Below are positions 48,084-56,800 of a DNA stretch of 64,000 nucleotides, piece after piece. The notes below the pieces were generated by a model, which saw nothing but the letters and a program-made list of their open reading frames with translations, was not told the DNA's origin and ran no database searches. Position 1 is the stretch's first letter. The number at the start of each line of letters is the position of its first letter. Both the position numbers and the translations under genes were made by a program. Origin of the DNA: an uncultured Bacteroides sp. (GTDB lineage: Bacteria; Bacteroidota; Bacteroidia; Bacteroidales; Bacteroidaceae); assembly GCA_947038155.1 (NCBI GenBank), contig CAMQVH010000009.1, forward strand, positions 1-64,000, in the 5' to 3' direction.

Positions 48084-48119
48084 AAAAAACTGCTTTTAGG
48101 AGCCTAAAAACAGTTTTTT
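48084..48119 (-). terminator. Terminator between the small frameshifted gene and the VirE-like gene
   Basis: AAAAAACTG (48084-48092) pairs with CAGTTTTTT (48111-48119), and the inside TTTTAGG/CCTAAAA adds seven pairs around a two-base loop. The A and T flanks make it usable in either direction; on the minus strand it ends the gene at 48138. Confidence 0.75.
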
Positions 48120-48137
48120 AACGTAATCTGCAAAATG

Positions 48138-48499
48138 TTAATCGTCGGACAGGAGCCTTTTCATCTTTTGTATCTCATAATCAATTTCTTCTATGCTTAA
48201 AGATTCATTAGACTGATCGTTCTTCCGGAAGTTTACTGTCAGAAACAGCAACTGCGCGAAGAATTTAGGCCCTTTAATGTTAAAAGGAGAGGAAGGGTCG
48301 TAGCAGAGATGAACGATGGGGGCAAGAAACTTCTTTCTGTCAGATGGATTTACCTCTATCCTGTTGATGTACATGCTGTTGATATTGTCCAGCAGTTGAG
48401 TGATAAACGGGGAGATGGCGGGGAATTCTCCCTTTTCGAGCGTTATAGCCTGCTTGTTCTGGTAGACAAAGCCTTCGGAGAAAATGTCTTTTTACTCAT
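48138..48499 (-). pseudogene. Small conserved-looking gene with a frameshift at codons 3-4
   Basis: The ATG at 48499 reads Met-Ser-Lys-Lys and then hits a stop after 18 codons. One base back in phase, a clean frame runs from about 48491 to 48138: KDIFSEGFVYQNKQAITLEK, continuing to a C-terminus IDYEIQKMKRLLSDD, about 116 residues. The switch point is a run of five A on the coding strand (48489-48493); six would restore Met-Ser-Lys-Lys-Asp-Ile-Phe. The gene is therefore broken, carries a sequencing error, is phase-variable, or uses -1 slippage on AAA-AAG. If translation began at the internal ATG (48371), only 78 residues would be made. I do not recognise the family. It has its own promoter-like box and terminator inside the cassette. 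Confidence 0.7.
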
Positions 48500-48550
48500 G
48501 ATTTTAATAATTAGAGTTGTTGTTAAAAAGTGTTATGTTTAAAAATGCCG

Positions 48551-48558
48551 CAAAGGTA
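48551..48558 (-). promoter_or_regulatory. -7 box of the small frameshifted gene
   Basis: TACCTTTG on the minus strand lies about 52 bases upstream of the ATG at 48499 and exactly fits TAnnTTTG. Confidence 0.5.
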
Positions 48559-48623
48559 CAACTTATTTTTTGTGTCTGTTTAATCTCTGTATTCTATTCT
48601 TTATATACAATATATTTAATATG

Positions 48624-48677
48624 AAAAAAGCGTGTAACCGAGGGGAAGGACCTTACCCTCGGTTACACGCTTTTTTT
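48624..48677. terminator. Strong bidirectional terminator
   Basis: The stem GCGTGTAACCGAGGG (48630-48644) pairs perfectly with CCCTCGGTTACACGC (48656-48670). The 15-pair stem is flanked by six A and seven T that also pair, and the loop has 11 bases. It lies behind the DUF4248 gene (minus strand) and in front of the promoter of the small frameshifted gene. The rest of 48500-48753 holds no gene that I can see. Confidence 0.9.
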
Positions 48678-48753
48678 AGTATTAAATAGAATGTTCTAAC
48701 GCGCCTGCGTGTATATAATAATGTAGAAATCTCCGAAAGTGAAGCTTCAGTGC

Positions 48754-48987
48754 TTATGGGGCCTCCAGATACCTCACTATAATAGCCACTTGTCTTTTGC
48801 TGTATGCCTGTTCGTTCTTCCCTTCCGTGCCTGCATACAGTTCGCGGTAGAGGTCGGGGTTCCGGTGAATCCATTTTCGCATCTTTCTCAATGCGGCTTC
48901 GGGGTCTAAGTGGGGTGCGTACAGTTGTGCCAGTTCTGTCTTCAGGTATACCCGGATTTGAAATTCTTCTTGTGCAGTTTCCATCAT
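48754..48987 (-). CDS. DUF4248-family small protein
   Basis: A 77-residue protein starting MMETAQEEFQIRVYLKTELA; the second methionine may be the true start. It is mostly helical, with LRKMRKWIHRNPDLYREL and a C-terminal SKRQVAIIVRYLEAP, which resemble a winged-helix or small DNA-binding fold. I associate it with DUF4248, which in Bacteroides is regularly encoded next to HU-like and amidase genes. The function is unknown. It is divergent from the HU-like gene, which suggests a possible regulator of the cassette. Confidence 0.75.
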   Translation of the reverse strand: MMETAQEEFQIRVYLKTELAQLYAPHLDPEAALRKMRKWIHRNPDLYRELYAGTEGKNEQAYSKRQVAIIVRYLEAP

Positions 48988-49029
48988 TGGTATTCTTTAT
49001 ATCGGCTATCCGCCTGATTGATTATACGG

Positions 49030-49037
49030 TAAAGATA
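49030..49037 (-). promoter_or_regulatory. -7 box of the DUF4248 gene
   Basis: TATCTTTA on the minus strand, one base off TAnnTTTG, lies about 43 bases upstream of the start codon. Confidence 0.4.
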
Positions 49038-49216
49038 TGTATTTATTCTGACAAATCAAAGCCGTTTGGCAGAATAATGTTCCTTTGATGGAAAGATAAT
49101 GATACGGGTATGGATAAGTAGGTAACAGTAGCATTCATTTCGTCAAACTACGTCTCGGTACTTACTTGTAGAGACCGGTATGTACATATACGTACCCTCG
49201 TGGATAGCCTGTTCAC

Positions 49217-49224
49217 TACCTTTG
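49217..49224 (+). promoter_or_regulatory. -7 box of the HU/amidase/smalltalk operon
   Basis: TACCTTTG exactly matches TAnnTTTG and would give a leader of roughly 100 bases before the HU-like gene. Confidence 0.6.
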
Positions 49225-49330
49225 TCGTGTTCCTGAGAGGAGAAGCCGGAAGACGTCACCGCAACCTTCATCCGGGGAACGAAGAGAAAATAACAAGAAA
49301 TTCATTCATTAAAAAGAGAAGAAGAAAACA

Positions 49331-49849
49331 ATGTCTGTAACATTTAAAAAGATTTTACGAAAGTCTCCATTTGACAAAGAGGGTACAGGCAAGTATTATC
49401 CGCAGCTGATCACCTGGGGAAAACCTGCCACACTGAATACCATTGCCAAGCAGATGAAGGAGAAGAGTTCGCTCACCCTGGGCGACATCAAGAGTGTACT
49501 GACCAACTTCGTGGAAGTGACACGTAGCGAGTTGTACAACGGCCATGCCGTGAATATTGAGAATTTCGGGGTATTCAGCCTGTCTGCCACCACGGTGGGT
49601 ACTGATACGAAGAAGGCTTGTCTGCCGGAGAATATCCGCTGGGTTCGCATCAATTTCCGTGCATCCGCCAGTGTACGTCCCAATCTTGCCGCCACCCGTG
49701 CGGAAGACCGTCTGGATTTTGTAGACTTGGAACAGCAACTGAAGGCGCTGAACGGTGGTGAAGGCGGTTCCGGCGACGGTGGCGAAGTTCCTGATCCAAA
49801 TCCGAACCCGGACGATGGTGACGAAGAAGCTCCGGACCCAACGGTGTAA
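49331..49849 (+). CDS. HU-like DNA-binding protein (HU-HIG type) with acidic Gly/Pro tail
   Basis: A 172-residue protein with an HU/IHF-type domain at about 1-125: KYYPQLITWGKPATLNTIAK, then LTLGDIKSVLTNFVEVTRSE, and VNIENFGVFSLS. The C-terminal 40 residues (GGEGGSGDGGEVPDPNPNPD and on) are acidic and of low complexity. The domain belongs to the Bacteroidetes HU-HIG group rather than to housekeeping HU. DNA binding is likely; which DNA is unknown. It heads an operon with the amidase and smalltalk genes and has a recognisable promoter 107 bases upstream. Confidence 0.88.
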   Translation: MSVTFKKILRKSPFDKEGTGKYYPQLITWGKPATLNTIAKQMKEKSSLTLGDIKSVLTNFVEVTRSELYNGHAVNIENFGVFSLSATTVGTDTKKACLPENIRWVRINFRASASVRPNLAATRAEDRLDFVDLEQQLKALNGGEGGSGDGGEVPDPNPNPDDGDEEAPDPTV

Positions 49850-49913
49850 GAAGTGGAGAGTTGAGAGTTGGTAATCAATGTACGAGGGTTTGATAGTTAG
49901 AATTAATGACTTT

Positions 49914-50363
49914 ATGAGGAAGATTCATTTAATCGTGATTCATTGTTCCGCTACGCGGGCAGACAAGGAGTTGACGGCTTTTGATCTGGATACGATGCAT
50001 CGCCGGCGAGGTTTCAACGGGACAGGTTATCATTATTATATCCGCAAGGATGGAACAACGCATCTTACCCGTCCGGTGGAACGGATCGGGGCACATGCGA
50101 AAGGTTTTAATGCGGAGAGTATCGGAATTTGCTACGAAGGCGGTCTGGACTGCCGGGGACGCCCGGCGGACACACGGACACCGGAACAGCGGGCAGCGCT
50201 CCGGCTGCTGGTGCATCAGTTGCAAGAGAGACTTCCCGGTTGCCGGGTGTGCGGTCATCGCGACTTGTCGCCGGATCGCAATGGGAACGGTGAGATTGAG
50301 CCGGAGGAGTGGATCAAGGCGTGCCCGTGTTTTGAGGTAAAGGAGGAAAGTTTTCAGGAGTAA
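49914..50363 (+). CDS. N-acetylmuramoyl-L-alanine amidase (Amidase_2, T7-lysozyme-like)
   Basis: From the ATG at 49914 this is a 149-residue zinc amidase that cuts between muramic acid and the stem peptide of peptidoglycan. Zinc ligands are visible: His in IHCSATR, His in CGHRDLSPD and Cys in KACPCF. The GYHYYI and GAHAKGFN segments are typical of T7-lysozyme-like amidases. The upstream ATG at 49878 adds 12 residues without clear homology. No signal peptide is present, as in phage lysozymes, so it must be released by lysis, carried by a holin-like partner, or act inside. The small hydrophobic peptide encoded next is a candidate partner. Confidence 0.92.
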   Translation: MRKIHLIVIHCSATRADKELTAFDLDTMHRRRGFNGTGYHYYIRKDGTTHLTRPVERIGAHAKGFNAESIGICYEGGLDCRGRPADTRTPEQRAALRLLVHQLQERLPGCRVCGHRDLSPDRNGNGEIEPEEWIKACPCFEVKEESFQE

Positions 50364-50432
50364 TCAATCATGTAAAGATGATTCACTTAGTAATCAACCA
50401 TTTTATGTGTCGGAAAGGAGGTGTGTAAAGTT

Positions 50433-50534
50433 ATGGCAGTCAAGAGATCCCTTTGGGATACCATTTTGAAAGTAGTCATCGCAGTGGCTTCGGCAGTGCT
50501 GGGAGCGTTGGGCGGTAATGCGATGAATCTGTAA
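50433..50534 (+). CDS. Smalltalk protein (33-residue hydrophobic peptide)
   Basis: A very short gene, preceded 10 bases upstream by the strong Shine-Dalgarno AAAGGAGGTG (50414-50423), which is rare in Bacteroides and supports real translation. The peptide starts MAVKRSLWDTILKVVIAVAS and ends GALGGNAMNL: a basic and amphipathic start, then one hydrophobic helix rich in Ala, Gly and Val. It matches what is called smalltalk protein in Bacteroides genomes, nearly always behind an amidase gene. The function is unknown; a holin- or pinholin-like membrane role is my inference from size, hydrophobicity and position. Confidence 0.85.
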   Translation: MAVKRSLWDTILKVVIAVASAVLGALGGNAMNL

Positions 50535-50542
50535 GTTCCTTT

Positions 50543-50628
50543 AAGCGCAGACCGGCGCAGATTTTCTTAATCATTTATTTTATAGATAATAACTGGTGAA
50601 GTCTGTGTGCGCTCTGCGCTTTTTTTAT
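50543..50628 (+). terminator. Terminator behind the smalltalk gene
   Basis: AAGCGCAGA (50543-50551) pairs with TCTGCGCTT (50613-50621), with further GGCGCAGA/TCTGTGTGCGC pairing inside, and the stem is followed by a run of T. The arms enclose about 60 bases, so it is a large but GC-rich structure. Confidence 0.65.
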
Positions 50629-50648
50629 TAATCAAAACATATAAGACA

Positions 50649-53600
50649 ATGAAACGAAATACAATAATACATTTATATACAGCATTGATGTGTGTGCTGC
50701 TTACAGGCACTCCGGTATACGCTACTGATGATATACCGCCATTTATACCTGCTTCCACACATGATCCGTCCGTACGATCCCCGCAGGTAGCAGCTTTTAT
50801 CAGGCACGATAATCTGCCGGTAAATCTGAATACAGGAGCTTTAAACTTGGAAATCCCATTGGTAGACTGGAAAGATAAGGATTTTGACTGTCCGATTTCT
50901 CTTTCATATAATTCTTCCGGCTTTCGTCCCAGGGAACAGGACAACTATGTGGGCAGAAACTGGATGTTGAATGTAGGAGGCATCATCTATCGGCAAGTGA
51001 ACGGTGTACCCGATGATATCGACGGGAGCTTAATTCCCATATCGGGTGACGCGGGACCAGCGAATTACAAATATGCCAATGGCTTCCTCAATATGCTGAA
51101 CAAGCATCAGTTCAACCGCGATGAAATGTTGCAGAACTATCGTACAAATCCTTATAAATATGCGGCGTATAAGAATGACGAAGCCTGCCTGCCGTTTATT
51201 CCCGGAACGAAGGATGTTGAAGCGTCAGCAGATATCTTTTACTTTTCGTTTGGTAAGCATTCAGGCAAATTTATGATCAATTTTGACGGTAGCGTCAGCG
51301 TATCAGGCAACAACGGTGGAAAATATAAGGTTGATTTGAGTGACATGGCAATTTTTAATTCTACTGCACCCCGGGAAACCCGCATACGAATCATGACTGA
51401 TGATGGGTATGTGTATACTTTCGGAGGAGGAGGCTATTCTTCGTTAGAATATAATGCGCTTGCCTGGAAAGATTTTTTCTACAATGGAGATACGGGCAAA
51501 GCAACCGAACGGAATGAAATCACTGCTTACTGTCTGACGGAAATACAAGCACCTAATGGGCGAAGACTGACCATTAAGTATAAAGATGAGATAGACGAAA
51601 GATATCACAAGAATTCGAAGGAACTGAATACTATAAAGAATGATAATCCGGCTTCTGTGGTAAAGAAGGCTGCTTTGCAATATTCGCTTTCAGGTATGTC
51701 AAAATATCAAGCCTACCGAGTTGCTCCATCGCATATGTTTGATGAAAACCCGGCATTACTCCCGGAGGTTTCCGCAAGCTATGCACTTACCAAAATCGCA
51801 TTGATAGACTACATATCAACAGATAATTGCAGGATTACCTTCACTTATTCTGCTCGTGAAAAATTAGTCGATTTTGCAGGCAATGTAGTGGATAAGGAGA
51901 GCTTTTCGCATATTTGCGGAGCCAAACTGGATGAAGTGACATTGACATGCCGTTCATATACTGAGACAGCACAGCTCACCTATTCTTATATGTGCGGTAA
52001 CCGGATGTTTCTGGATACTGTGAAAAATAGAGAAGGAAAATATTCCTTTCAATATAAGCTGGACAATGGCATCACTCCACCTACTCCGCTGACTTACAAC
52101 ATTGATCACTGGGGATTTTGGCGGGGAACACGAAGTAATTCGGGAATTATTCCCAAAATGAAGCCGGGTACATCTTACGATCAAGACTATAGCATTACCA
52201 GCAACGACCGGGATGCCACAGGAGAATATTATGACTATACTCTGCTCCGGGAAATGACATATCCCACCGGCGGATGTACTCGTTTTGAATATGAGCCGCA
52301 CCGATATTCCAGCATTCCTGAACGTATATTTACTACTGACTACTATGTAGGCCGGGGATATCCGGCGGGAGTACAAGACGCTTTGGCAGGCGGGGCTCGG
52401 GTGAAGTCTGTTATTCACTACGAACAAGGCAAGGCAGTAAAAAAGACAATCTATACTTACGGTTACACTACGCTGATGGGCGAACTAATGTATATGCCTT
52501 ATTATAGATATCTCGCTCATTTTATCTCTAACGGGGAGAATATCGTTGACTACATTAGCTTCGACAGTGAGGGTATTACTGATATTCCTTATCCTTCGGT
52601 ACATATACGCTATCCGGAGGTGACGGAACATTATGTAAGTCCTACTGCAAACGATTTGTCTGGGAAGCACCCATATAAGACGACGGAATTCGTACATGGA
52701 TTGTCGAATAAGAACAACTTCCGGAATGACTTCTCATACGCTACGGCTCCTTCTTTCCCGTTTCTCAACCCGGATAAATATTTTAAATATGCAGACATAC
52801 AACGGTACAATCGCAACTTATTGGCACATCCTACCATTGATGTCTCTTTGAAATATGGTAAAATACAGAAAGAAAGTTTCTATGATGAAGAAAAAAGACC
52901 GGTACAACGAACGGATTACGAATACGACTATTTGAATGAAGATAAATGCGCGCTCCGGATATATTCGCCGGCATCTCATTTCGGATTGCGTACAGGATTG
53001 TACAGTCACATCATCAATGAGCCTTTCTATGAGTATCTGCCAGTGAAAAAGACAACTTCCCGCTATACTCCGGGTAACGACAGGGCAATGAGGAAAATTT
53101 CGGAATGGTTTGAATATGATGGGGATGGGTACTTGTCCCGACATTCTACAATCGAAAGTAACGGAGATTCACTAGTGGATAGTTATACTCGCATTTGCGA
53201 GCAGTCCGGTTCGCGTATGCAGGTGCTTCCTGCAAAGTATTCTCTCAGTATTGTCGGTTCGGACAAGAATTTGCTGATAAAACAGGATACAGTGAGTTAC
53301 ACCGCTTGTCAGTCTCCCATTATTTCAGGACGGTGGTACCTGCCGGGTACTGTCACTTCACGTGACGGAGGCGGTCGGGTGCAGAGCACCAAAGAAATTC
53401 TCATACGCGACGACTACGGCAATCCGATAGAGATAGTGACGAATCATTCGGAACATGTCATTTATCTGTGGGGATATTACGGACAGCGTCTGGTGGCACA
53501 GATCAAGGGTGCTACTTATATAGAAGTGGAGAATGCACTGGGCACGTCTCCCATAAGTTTGTCTCAGCTATTTTCTCCCGTTTCAACTATTGCAGGTTTG

Positions 53601-53801
53601 CAGGCACGGCTTCCCGGAGCGCAAGTGTATACCTATACTTATCATCCTTATGCAGGAGTGGATAGCGAAACAGCTCCCAATGGACAAACGATCCGTTACG
53701 ATTACGACGCGAAAGGACGACTGGTGAAATCTTACCGGACCGGAGAAAACGGGAAGCAGGAGATTCTCCAATTAAACAATTATCATATTATAAATGAATA
53801 A
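50649..53801 (+). CDS. Large secreted YD-repeat/RHS-related protein (first of a pair)
   Basis: From the ATG at 50649 this is a 1050-residue protein with a signal peptide (ALMCVLLTGTPVYA). Many Tyr-rich beta-strand repeats of the RHS type follow, for example FEYEPHRYSS, DYEYDY, WFEYDGDGYLSRH and near the C-terminus IRYDYDAKGRLVKSYR. It lacks the RHS core with its DPxG end and lacks a variable tail. The product probably forms part of a beta-cage or shell, alone or with the protein encoded 15 bases downstream. The role could be surface adhesion or encapsulation of a toxin. No transmembrane segment other than the signal is evident. Confidence 0.75.
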   Translation: MKRNTIIHLYTALMCVLLTGTPVYATDDIPPFIPASTHDPSVRSPQVAAFIRHDNLPVNLNTGALNLEIPLVDWKDKDFDCPISLSYNSSGFRPREQDNYVGRNWMLNVGGIIYRQVNGVPDDIDGSLIPISGDAGPANYKYANGFLNMLNKHQFNRDEMLQNYRTNPYKYAAYKNDEACLPFIPGTKDVEASADIFYFSFGKHSGKFMINFDGSVSVSGNNGGKYKVDLSDMAIFNSTAPRETRIRIMTDDGYVYTFGGGGYSSLEYNALAWKDFFYNGDTGKATERNEITAYCLTEIQAPNGRRLTIKYKDEIDERYHKNSKELNTIKNDNPASVVKKAALQYSLSGMSKYQAYRVAPSHMFDENPALLPEVSASYALTKIALIDYISTDNCRITFTYSAREKLVDFAGNVVDKESFSHICGAKLDEVTLTCRSYTETAQLTYSYMCGNRMFLDTVKNREGKYSFQYKLDNGITPPTPLTYNIDHWGFWRGTRSNSGIIPKMKPGTSYDQDYSITSNDRDATGEYYDYTLLREMTYPTGGCTRFEYEPHRYSSIPERIFTTDYYVGRGYPAGVQDALAGGARVKSVIHYEQGKAVKKTIYTYGYTTLMGELMYMPYYRYLAHFISNGENIVDYISFDSEGITDIPYPSVHIRYPEVTEHYVSPTANDLSGKHPYKTTEFVHGLSNKNNFRNDFSYATAPSFPFLNPDKYFKYADIQRYNRNLLAHPTIDVSLKYGKIQKESFYDEEKRPVQRTDYEYDYLNEDKCALRIYSPASHFGLRTGLYSHIINEPFYEYLPVKKTTSRYTPGNDRAMRKISEWFEYDGDGYLSRHSTIESNGDSLVDSYTRICEQSGSRMQVLPAKYSLSIVGSDKNLLIKQDTVSYTACQSPIISGRWYLPGTVTSRDGGGRVQSTKEILIRDDYGNPIEIVTNHSEHVIYLWGYYGQRLVAQIKGATYIEVENALGTSPISLSQLFSPVSTIAGLQARLPGAQVYTYTYHPYAGVDSETAPNGQTIRYDYDAKGRLVKSYRTGENGKQEILQLNNYHIINE

Positions 53802-53816
53802 ACATCTATCGGAAAT

Positions 53817-56800
53817 ATGAAAACAAAAATTTCAAGATTGATACTGGCGCTTGTCTGCCTGATGGCTGCAAGTACAGCTTTGGCGGAGGGAATAGACCTG
53901 AAAGAATTGCGCTACGTGTTTGAAAACCATTTGGAAACCAATGATGGTACAACGGAATACCTTTTCCATTTGGAATATCCGATGGTAGTGACGGTAAACC
54001 ATGCCGGATCTCAGGCAGACAGCACAGCTCTTCGCTTATGGGAGAAGACAGAGGACGGGACAGAATATGCTTTGGCAGCAGAGGCTCACGACAACAGCCG
54101 TGCTTTCCGTACCGCTTATTTATGGAACCGCACCAGTGCGGTAAACAAAGTAAGGGTGGATACATTGAATCTGACGGATGCACAAGCTTTCTTGTGTCTG
54201 TCGTTACCCGCCGGACACTATAAACTGACGAGTTCCGGAAAAGGAGAAAGAATCCATACAGGTTGTCTGCCGGAGTTGAAAACTAATATTTATGCGCAAA
54301 TGGCATCGGCTTCACAGGACAATCCGATCGTAGTTCCGCTGTATCGGTCGGGCACTTCCAACTGGAATGCTGTTTATCAGGGAAAGCGCACCTTGTACTA
54401 TCAACTTTCTGTTCAGTGCAATATGACTGTAGATATTGAAGCGTGCGAAACAGGAAGCAATATGTTGACTTTGAAGAATGCAAAGGGAGTGACAATAACA
54501 GAAGGTGTAGGCAATAAGATCAGACAGCAGTCATTGGCGCCGGGGAATTATACTGTAAGTATTCTTGCGGAAGAAGGATATTGTAAGGCAGGTATAAGCA
54601 TAACGGCAACGGATGAGATCGGTAATACGATAGATCGTCCTATCCCAATAGAATATCCGGGAGTTAGTTACTCCAGAACTGAAATATCCCAACTGGCGGA
54701 TACCTATGGGGAAAAAGAGAAAGATGTCTTCTATTCTTTCAATTTGGCGGGAAACATGAGATGTCATTTTTCTGTTTATTATTCATCAATGTCAGAAAGA
54801 AGCCGGGTGTTCCTGACTGTGCTCAATGAGAAAAAAGAGGTTATATCGAAAACTTTATCTCACATCTATAGCAACGACCTGCTTTGTAACCTCGAACCGG
54901 GGGCATATTATCTGGTATGCGAAGGAGGCGAAGGACTCGATGGTGCTTTAGTTGTTGATGTAAATTTCAGACCCATGCGTCCTACGCCTCCTGATCCTGA
55001 ACCCGAACCTGAACCGAAACCTGAAAATCCGACTATCCCCGAACAGCCGGAAAGTTATACTCCTTCTGATTACCGGAACTATATTAATACCATTGTTCCT
55101 ACTATCGGTAGTGACACTGTGGCTAACTTTTCATACTTGAGCAAGGCCCGGCATCAGATTCGGTATTACGATGATTTGGGGCGTCCTGTACAAGAAATAG
55201 AGTTTAAAGCCTCGCCTGTTAGGAAAGATTTGATGACACATCGTGAATATGACGAGCTGGGACGAGATAGCCGCCAATGGTTGACTACCGAGCGCAGCGA
55301 AGGTACTCCGGGAACATGGATGATGCCGGACGCCTTCATCTCGGATGCCGGAAAACTTTATGGTGACAAATGTGCCTGTAGTCTTATCGTTTATGACGGT
55401 TCGCCGTTGAATCTCATAAAAGAAGAGTACGGTCCAGGAGAGAAATGGCAAACTACCGGACACGGTAACAAACATGATTATCGTGTTAATACAGGTGATG
55501 ATCTTTGTCGATGGTTGAATAGTGGGGGAGCAAGAGAGCTCCCTCAGCTCTTGCAACGGGGCATGTACCCTTCTTACGAGCTGATAGTAGAGTCCGCAGA
55601 AGATGAAGACGGCCATATAATATATAGTTTTACTGACAAACAGGGTCGTATGATCTTGAACCGGAACATTGCCGACAATGATACATTGGACACTTACTAC
55701 GTGTATGACGACTACAGCAACCTATGCTTTGTTTTGCCGCCTGCTGCTTCTGAAAATCTGTCATCGCTTTCCCTTACCAGAGCACTCCCGGAAAGTGAAG
55801 CGTATCAGGATATACTGAATAAATATGCCTATCAATACCGCTATGATTATAGAAACCGCTGCATCGGAAAGAAACTTCCGGGGTGTGACTGGATAGAAAT
55901 GATTTATGATACAGCGAATCATCTGCTTTTTATACGCGATGGCAATCAGAGAAAACGCGGTGAATGGAGCTTTCAGCTTTCCGATTTGTGGGGACGGTCA
56001 GTATTGTCAGGGCTTTATCACGGAACAGTAAATGCACAAAGTTTTGATGCTTCAAACGTGTATGCAAGTTTTGAGCCGGAAAATATTTCTGCTATTTATG
56101 GATACGTGTCCCACTATCCGGTGGAAATCGAGCAGAACAGCATTGAAGTATTGAAAGCAAACTATTATGATACGTATGACTACAAAAAACATTTGTCTGT
56201 TTTCAATGCGTCGCTCGACTATGTGCCCGACAAGAATTACGGTAAACAGTATGTTGACGCCGTCCATGTGCATTGCAAGGATTTGCTGACCGGAAGTATA
56301 ACGCGTGTATTGGAAAATAGCAGTGAGACTTACGGCTGCTATTACTATGACTATTATAAGAATTTAATCCAATCCCGTCATACGGCTCTGAATGGTAATA
56401 CTATAATAAACAAGTCTGCTTTTAACTTTAGCGGGAAGCCTGCTGCTACTTGTGAGGAGTATGATGAAGAAGTTTCTTTACGCAAGAATTATACCTATGA
56501 CCATGCCGGGAGACTGATACAAGAAGCTCACGTTGTCGGAAACGATACCACCCGTTTTTTATACTCTTTCGACGCAATAGGCAGAATCAAAAGACTTACC
56601 CGCATCAACGGTAAAGACTCCCTGACCACAACCAACAGCTACAACATCCGTGACTGGCTGACAGCTATTGACAACTCGAATTTCAAACAGGTGCTACATT
56701 ACGCGGATGGCACCGGTACTCCCTGTTACAATGGAAACGTCAGTAGCATGATATGGCAGACTGACGCATCTACAACACGTGGTTATCAATTCTCTTACGA

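Larger units (their letters stand above)
48988..49330. other. Gene-free divergent control region between DUF4248 and HU genes
   Basis: This 343-base stretch contains no ORF of note but holds the two divergent promoter boxes (minus 49030-49037, plus 49217-49224). Between them lies a palindrome-rich segment at about 49143-49197, including GGTATGTACATATACGTACC (49178-49197) and GTCTC/GAGAC arms nearby, which could be an operator. About 100 bases of untranslated leader precede the HU-like gene. Confidence 0.5.

Noticed and set aside
45823..50534. Complete prophage
   Set aside because: Apart from a primase-like ATPase, an HU-like protein, an amidase and a small peptide, no integrase, terminase, capsid, portal or tail gene is present.
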